A DNA stretch of 24,239 nucleotides from positions 1 to 24,239 of the IMG/VR virus record IMGVR_UViG_3300047509_000032; one strand, 5' to 3'. Shown piece by piece: positions 21,005 through 24,239 of this stretch. The notes under the pieces were generated by a model. That model saw only the letters and a program-made list of their open reading frames with translations. It did not search any database and was not told the DNA's origin. Source of the DNA: a virus. Position numbers and translations under genes: made by a program. The stretch's first letter is position 1. Every line of letters starts with the position of its first letter.

Positions 21005-21495
21005 TGGTGAATATCGGTATATACCCGGATGCGGAGCTGGTTATCTGCTCATGGATTATGAGCATCCCTGGTATTCAGGTTGACTACGCTGACTGGCGTC
21101 TCCCTTGGGACTTGCCTGTGGCCTTCCATTACGGTTACGCACAGGTAACCGTTATTAACGGTGTTCCAGATAAAGAAGTACCGCTATTTCATACGATCGC
21201 GCAGGTTGACTTCTGGGTAGGTGCTCCCAGTGAGGATCGTATTTTCAGGGTTATGTCTAGCGGACTGGCTAAGTCTGTCCAGTACGCCTGCTATGACCGG
21301 GTTAGGGCACAGCGTCAGGTGATTGTTAAGGAAACACTGCCTAACGGGGATATTATCACGTTCCCTAACGCGCACGTGTACACCGCAGTGACCATGACTG
21401 AGCCTCACTATATCCAGTCTAGGGATAACCCGTTCTATGAAGGCTACTCGATGGACATGGAATTTACCTGGACATCGGGTATTACAACCAAATAA
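21004..21495 (+). CDS. Tail terminator-like protein
   Basis: The 163-residue protein begins at the ATG overlapping the previous stop. It has an opening helix (DAELVICSWIMSIPGIQVDY), strands such as AQVTVINGV and IAQVDFWVGA, and a closing beta hairpin (YEGYSMDMEFTWTSG). Size, order between the gp10-like and major tail genes, and alternation of a helix and four strands are those of tail-terminator (gpU-like) proteins. The name rests on synteny and fold impression, not on a diagnostic motif. Confidence 0.55.
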   Translation: MVNIGIYPDAELVICSWIMSIPGIQVDYADWRLPWDLPVAFHYGYAQVTVINGVPDKEVPLFHTIAQVDFWVGAPSEDRIFRVMSSGLAKSVQYACYDRVRAQRQVIVKETLPNGDIITFPNAHVYTAVTMTEPHYIQSRDNPFYEGYSMDMEFTWTSGITTK

Positions 21496-21504
21496 GCCTC
21501 ATTC

Positions 21505-21513
21505 TGATATACT
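21505..21513 (+). promoter_or_regulatory. Extended -10 promoter (TGA TATACT)
   Basis: TGATATACT lies just after the stop of the tail-terminator-like gene and 29 bases before the next ATG (21543), which has an AAAGGG site. It repeats the 19659 element base for base. No -35 is evident. Confidence 0.45.
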
Positions 21514-21542
21514 TGCAATAAGGACTTTTGAAAGGGTAGGTA

Positions 21543-21914
21543 ATGGCACGAGCTACACTGACTGTGGTTAGTACCACGCCAGATAACGGCGTGCTTGACT
21601 TGACGACCACAGCTACTACAGCACCGGGAACTGGCTCGCCTAATGGCGTGCAGTTTAACAACTCGCTGCAATCTTTCTTGGTCGTTAACCAGGCCGGGGC
21701 CACGCCTAGCAACCTCACTATCGTGGTTGGAGCTACGCTGCTCGGACAGGCGGTTACCAGTTTCGCGGCGACCATTCCTGGCGTTGCGGGTGTCTATATG
21801 ATCGGGCCTTTCCACAGTGCAGATAACCTGCCTGGTACGGGCAATGTCGCAATTGACTTCTCCAGTGCAACCGGCATTACTGTCGGCGCTGTGTCGCTAG
21901 CGAGCGTGTACTAA
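21543..21914 (+). CDS. Beta-rich structural protein
   Basis: The 123-residue protein is threonine/alanine/valine-rich with regular strands (LTVVSTTPDNGVLDL, SNLTIVVGATLLGQ, GVYMIGPFHSADNL). A single jelly-roll or Ig-like domain without enzyme motifs is likely. It has its own promoter and its stop overlaps the next start. Similar small proteins next to tail genes serve as decoration or minor tail components; the precise role is unknown. Confidence 0.5.
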   Translation: MARATLTVVSTTPDNGVLDLTTTATTAPGTGSPNGVQFNNSLQSFLVVNQAGATPSNLTIVVGATLLGQAVTSFAATIPGVAGVYMIGPFHSADNLPGTGNVAIDFSSATGITVGAVSLASVY

Positions 21915-22237
21915 TGAATGTGCCTGTTAAGGTCTCCCTGAAGAATGCTGTAGAGCAGGTCTCTACCGTAATGGACGATGAACTCCATCAGCTTGTACTG
22001 GAGGGTCAGGTCTCCTTTAAGGATGCCATTCAGGCACTTAAAGACGCTAAGCTGGCGCTAGACAAGCGGTTCTACCCGTGGCTTCAGTTCGTTGAGAACG
22101 CGGCTACCGGAGAGTTCAATAAGTTCCCTGCCGCTAAGGTAGACAAGCCAGACCTGCTCAGTAAGAAGGCTGAGGGGCAAGTTTTGGGTGAAGCTTTTAA
22201 ACCCGAACCAGAAACTAATCCAGAAGGGGCCGACTAA
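21914..22237 (+). CDS. Hypothetical tail-region protein, 107 residues
   Basis: The protein starts at an ATG overlapping the previous stop and is mostly helical and charged (DDELHQLVLEGQVSFKDAIQ, then ALDKRFYPWLQFVENAATG), with a proline/glutamate-rich end. Its stop overlaps the major tail protein start. The small size and helical content could suit an assembly factor, but no family is recognised. Confidence 0.5.
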   Translation: MNVPVKVSLKNAVEQVSTVMDDELHQLVLEGQVSFKDAIQALKDAKLALDKRFYPWLQFVENAATGEFNKFPAAKVDKPDLLSKKAEGQVLGEAFKPEPETNPEGAD

Positions 22238-22842
22238 TGGCAATCACCCCGTTTAACATTATTCAGGGGCCAGCGCTTCTATACGTCGCCGTTTTTGGTA
22301 CGTCTCTAGCGAGCTACCTGACGACTGACCCGGCGACTCTACCCGTGGCTGCGCCGTTTACGGGCATCGGTGGTACTACCGGAGGTATTACCGTCGAAAT
22401 TGACGAGACGCTGTCTGACATCCACGTTGACCAGATCCTTGACCCTGTTGGCGCACGTGCTACGGCCCGTACCATTCAGGTCACCACGACCATGATGGAG
22501 ACGGAGCTTAGCAACCTGTCACAGGCTCTTAACGGAGCGGTCACTAACCTGAGTGGTACCAACTACACCGGGCTTTCCCTGACCACTACCACGTCCGCCA
22601 CGCAGCCTACGTACTCCAGCCTGATCATTGACGGCTGGGCACCTACGCTGAACAACGGCGCTGCGGCTACGCGACGGTTCATCGTGCAGAAGGTTCTTAG
22701 CCAGCCTAAGATCAGCCAGAAGTACGACATGACTTCGCAGGCTACGGTTTCCGTGACGTGGACGGCGTACTACGTTTCGTCTGCGGCTTCGCCAACCACG
22801 ATCCTCGACTCTTCTAGCGGCGCTGTTAACGACACGCTGTAA
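22237..22842 (+). CDS. Major tail protein
   Basis: The 201-residue beta-rich protein has ITPFNIIQGPALLYVAVFG at the start, then VEIDETLSDIHVDQILDPVG and an asymmetrical strand pair ending SVTWTAYYVSS. The G-x-x-x-E-x-x-x-x-x-x-x-D-Q-x-x-x-P motif is typical of actinophage tail tube proteins. It is followed by a strong terminator and then by the tail assembly chaperones, the usual gene order. It forms the tail tube around the tape measure. Confidence 0.75.
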   Translation: MAITPFNIIQGPALLYVAVFGTSLASYLTTDPATLPVAAPFTGIGGTTGGITVEIDETLSDIHVDQILDPVGARATARTIQVTTTMMETELSNLSQALNGAVTNLSGTNYTGLSLTTTTSATQPTYSSLIIDGWAPTLNNGAAATRRFIVQKVLSQPKISQKYDMTSQATVSVTWTAYYVSSAASPTTILDSSSGAVNDTL

Positions 22843-22852
22843 CCCCTACGTC

Positions 22853-22894
22853 AAAGGGGCGCTTGGTGCATGGGAAGTGACCAAGCGCCCTTTT
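22853..22894 (+). terminator. Rho-independent terminator after the major tail gene
   Basis: GGGCGCTTGGT (22857-22867) is exactly complementary to ACCAAGCGCCC (22880-22890); AAAG and TTTT extend the stem to 15 pairs (one G-T), around a 12-base loop. It begins 10 bases after the major tail stop and would separate abundant tail-tube message from the lower-level chaperone and tape measure genes. Confidence 0.85.
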
Positions 22895-22901
22895 GCTATT
22901 C

Positions 22902-22910
22902 TGCTATACT
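22902..22910 (+). promoter_or_regulatory. Extended -10 promoter after the terminator
   Basis: TGCTATACT lies 7 bases after the terminator's T-tract and 32 bases before the chaperone ATG. TTTTGCTAT occurs here (22891-22899) and in the capsid terminator-promoter (15665-15673), suggesting a common terminator-plus-promoter unit. No -35 is evident. Confidence 0.45.
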
Positions 22911-22942
22911 AGTAGTAACCAGGAAAGGAACACAAGATTAAG

Positions 22943-23287
22943 ATGTCTGTTAAGACTGCTGTCAAGGAAGACGCTTCCACGGAAGTTATCGCGCTTAAGT
23001 CTAAGAAGGGTACTAAGAAGGCCGACGCGATCACGCTGTTCTCGATCGATGACAAGGACTACAGTATCCCGTCGTCCATCCGGCCGAATCAGGCCATGCA
23101 GATCATGAAGGTTTTTCGTAAGCAGGGTGACACCGCTGGTGTTGACTTCATGCTTGAGGTTCTACTCGGTTCTGAGGGTTATGAAGCGCTGCTCGCGTTC
23201 GATGACCTTGAGAGTGATGACCTTGAGAAGATCATCAAGATTGCGTTCCAGATGGTCGTCGGGGCTACGGAAAACCCAAAAGCGTAA
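22943..23287 (+). CDS. Tail assembly chaperone, zero-frame product (gpG-like)
   Basis: The 114-residue protein lies between the major tail protein and tape measure genes. It has a start with charged low-complexity residues, then FSIDDKDYSIPSSIRPNQAM and a helical rest (GDTAGVDFMLEVLLGSEGYE). It ends ENPKA at a TAA right after the slippery CCCAAAA. Position, size and frameshift signal match the lambda gpG/gpGT system, where the short form and the frameshifted form together wrap the tape measure during tail assembly. The ATG at 22943 has AGGAAAGGA upstream. Confidence 0.85.
   Translation: MSVKTAVKEDASTEVIALKSKKGTKKADAITLFSIDDKDYSIPSSIRPNQAMQIMKVFRKQGDTAGVDFMLEVLLGSEGYEALLAFDDLESDDLEKIIKIAFQMVVGATENPKA
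23275..23281 (+). other. -1 ribosomal frameshift site of the tail chaperone
   Basis: The zero frame reads AAC CCA AAA GCG TAA, so C CCA AAA is a canonical slippery heptamer 3 bases before the stop. Slipping by -1 enters the open frame that ends at 23616. This is the conserved position for such a shift in siphophage tail operons. The sequence CCCAAAAGCGTAA is shared with 12509-12521. Confidence 0.85.
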
Positions 23288-23616
23288 TTTACCAGAGGTT
23301 CATGGAGATTGGTATCGTCTTCTACTACATGGAAGACATCCTCTGTGACCTTAGGGTATTTTTCGGCGTAGATGATGCAGATGAAGAACTAACCTCAGTT
23401 CAGTTCTTCAGGATGGTAACAAGGCTGCCCGCGTATAATGGAGCAGTACGGAATAAACTGGAGAAGTACGCTAGAGAGCACGAAGACGAGCTAAAGCAAG
23501 GCTACGAAATGGAACCTGTCACGCTTACACCTGACCAGCTTAGGAACAGTCCTAGGCTTGGAGCGGCCCCTGCCGCTGGTCAGGGTGCACCCATCTTTGA
23601 TACGCGGGTGATCTAG
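23281..23616 (+). CDS. Tail assembly chaperone, frameshift extension (gpT-like)
   Basis: Read after the -1 slip, the frame adds 111 residues (SVIYQRFMEIGIVFYYMEDI, then VDDADEELTSVQFFRMVTRL and an acidic helical end) to give a 224-residue fusion. An ATG at 23302 in this frame has no convincing ribosome site, in line with expression by frameshift. The end GAPIFDTRVI lies directly before the GTG of the tape measure gene. Confidence 0.8.
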   Translation, partial: SVIYQRFMEIGIVFYYMEDILCDLRVFFGVDDADEELTSVQFFRMVTRLPAYNGAVRNKLEKYAREHEDELKQGYEMEPVTLTPDQLRNSPRLGAAPAAGQGAPIFDTRVI

Positions 23617-24239
23617 GTGACAGACGGTTTCAAGCTCGGGTCTGCCTTCATTGAGATTAACCCTGATGCTGACGGTTTCAAGGACAAGCTTAAGGCTGCC
23701 CTTGACAAGGACAAGACTGAAGTCAAGGTTCCGATCGTACCAGATGCAACAGGTTTCAAAAGCAAAGTCAAGGCTGAAATTGATAAGGACAAGAGTGAGC
23801 TAAAGGTACCTCTTAAGGCTGATACTACAAAGTTTAAAGCCGACGTTGACGAGACTGTGCGGCGTGAAAGCCTTAAGAAGGTGCTGATATCTGTAGGTTA
23901 TAACCGTAGCCAGGTAAAGTCTGCTCTTTCTGCAGTCGATCAAGATGTTAAATCAGCGGTTAAGCGCGAAGCTGTCGGCAAGGTTATGGCGTCTGTCGGC
24001 TACGACAAGAGCCAGCTAAATGCAGTTATGAAGGCTGCCGGAACTGATACTCGTAATGCTTTTATGAGAGCTTTTAGCGGCGGTAGTGGCAGTGGTGCTG
24101 GCAGTATCTTCGGTGGCGGTGCTAGCGGCGCTGGGGGCGCAGGCCAGCTCGCGCAGGGCGGTCTTACATCTCCCATAGGTATAGGCGCGGCAATTGCCGC
24201 AGGCCTTGTCTCCCTGCCATTCATTGCTGAGACAGCGGC
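23617..24239 (+). CDS. Tape measure protein, N-terminal part (partial)
   Basis: A GTG immediately after the chaperone's TAG opens a frame that runs to the window end (207 codons seen). The start holds tandem repeats of about 26 residues (DGFKDKLKAALDKDKTEVKV, TGFKSKVKAEIDKDKSELKV, then a shortened third), typical of tape measure N-termini. A second pair, VLISVGYNRSQVKSAL and VMASVGYDKSQLNAVM, follows. A glycine-rich linker leads into a hydrophobic segment (IGIGAAIAAGLVSLPFIAE). The protein sets tail length and may form a channel during DNA entry. Its C-terminus is outside the window. Confidence 0.85.
   Translation, partial: MTDGFKLGSAFIEINPDADGFKDKLKAALDKDKTEVKVPIVPDATGFKSKVKAEIDKDKSELKVPLKADTTKFKADVDETVRRESLKKVLISVGYNRSQVKSALSAVDQDVKSAVKREAVGKVMASVGYDKSQLNAVMKAAGTDTRNAFMRAFSGGSGSGAGSIFGGGASGAGGAGQLAQGGLTSPIGIGAAIAAGLVSLPFIAETA

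Noticed and set aside
1-24239. CRISPR array, insertion sequence or transposase
   Set aside because: No regularly spaced direct repeats, no paired terminal repeats with a transposase, and no integrase or att-like duplication was seen within the window.

Overview
The window looks like the virion-structure part of a tailed, siphovirus-like phage (or prophage) of an actinobacterium. The evidence is a complete head-to-tail morphogenesis series on the + strand, frequent GTG starts, tightly overlapping genes, a WhiB-type Fe-S regulator (a family confined to Actinobacteria and their phages), and leaderless -10/ATG arrangements. No integrase, replication gene or plasmid function is visible, so lifestyle cannot be decided here.

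Region 1 (1-1238, +): the end of an unidentified gene, a dCMP/cytidine-deaminase-like enzyme, a permuted papain-fold (NlpC/P60-like) hydrolase and a 50-residue protein. Region 2 (1228-6017, all -): reading along the transcript, a WhiB-like regulator, an FmdB-type zinc ribbon, a small acidic protein, a coiled-coil membrane protein interrupted by a 257-residue intein, a zinc-finger/coiled-coil/membrane protein, a secreted beta-sandwich protein and a secreted clan GH-A-like glycosidase. Inside the zinc-finger gene lies a 77-nt sequence that folds as the tRNA-like domain of tmRNA (G3-U70 acceptor pair, GGUUUCGAC D-loop, T-arm), but with only about 22 nt where the tag-reading frame and pseudoknots should be.

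Region 3 (6087-24239, all +): terminase small and large subunits, a 23-residue membrane microprotein, a portal, small membrane and wall-binding-like proteins, a beta-sandwich protein, a beta-helix tailspike, a basic protein with a probable -1 frameshift extension carrying a KOW-like motif, a protease/scaffold protein, a decoration protein, the major capsid protein and a terminator. After these come a second decoration-like gene, a 974-residue spike with a glycine-rich tip, a stand-alone copy of that spike's N-terminal domain, connector and tail-completion genes, the major tail protein and a second terminator. The region ends with the frameshifted tail assembly chaperones and the start of the tape measure protein.

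Points that stand out: the tag-less tmRNA-like element; the intein in an unusual host protein; two -1 frameshift sites sharing the same 13 bases; secreted carbohydrate-active proteins encoded against the structural genes; and terminators whose U-tract runs straight into an extended -10 promoter. All calls rest on reading the sequence; no database search was run.
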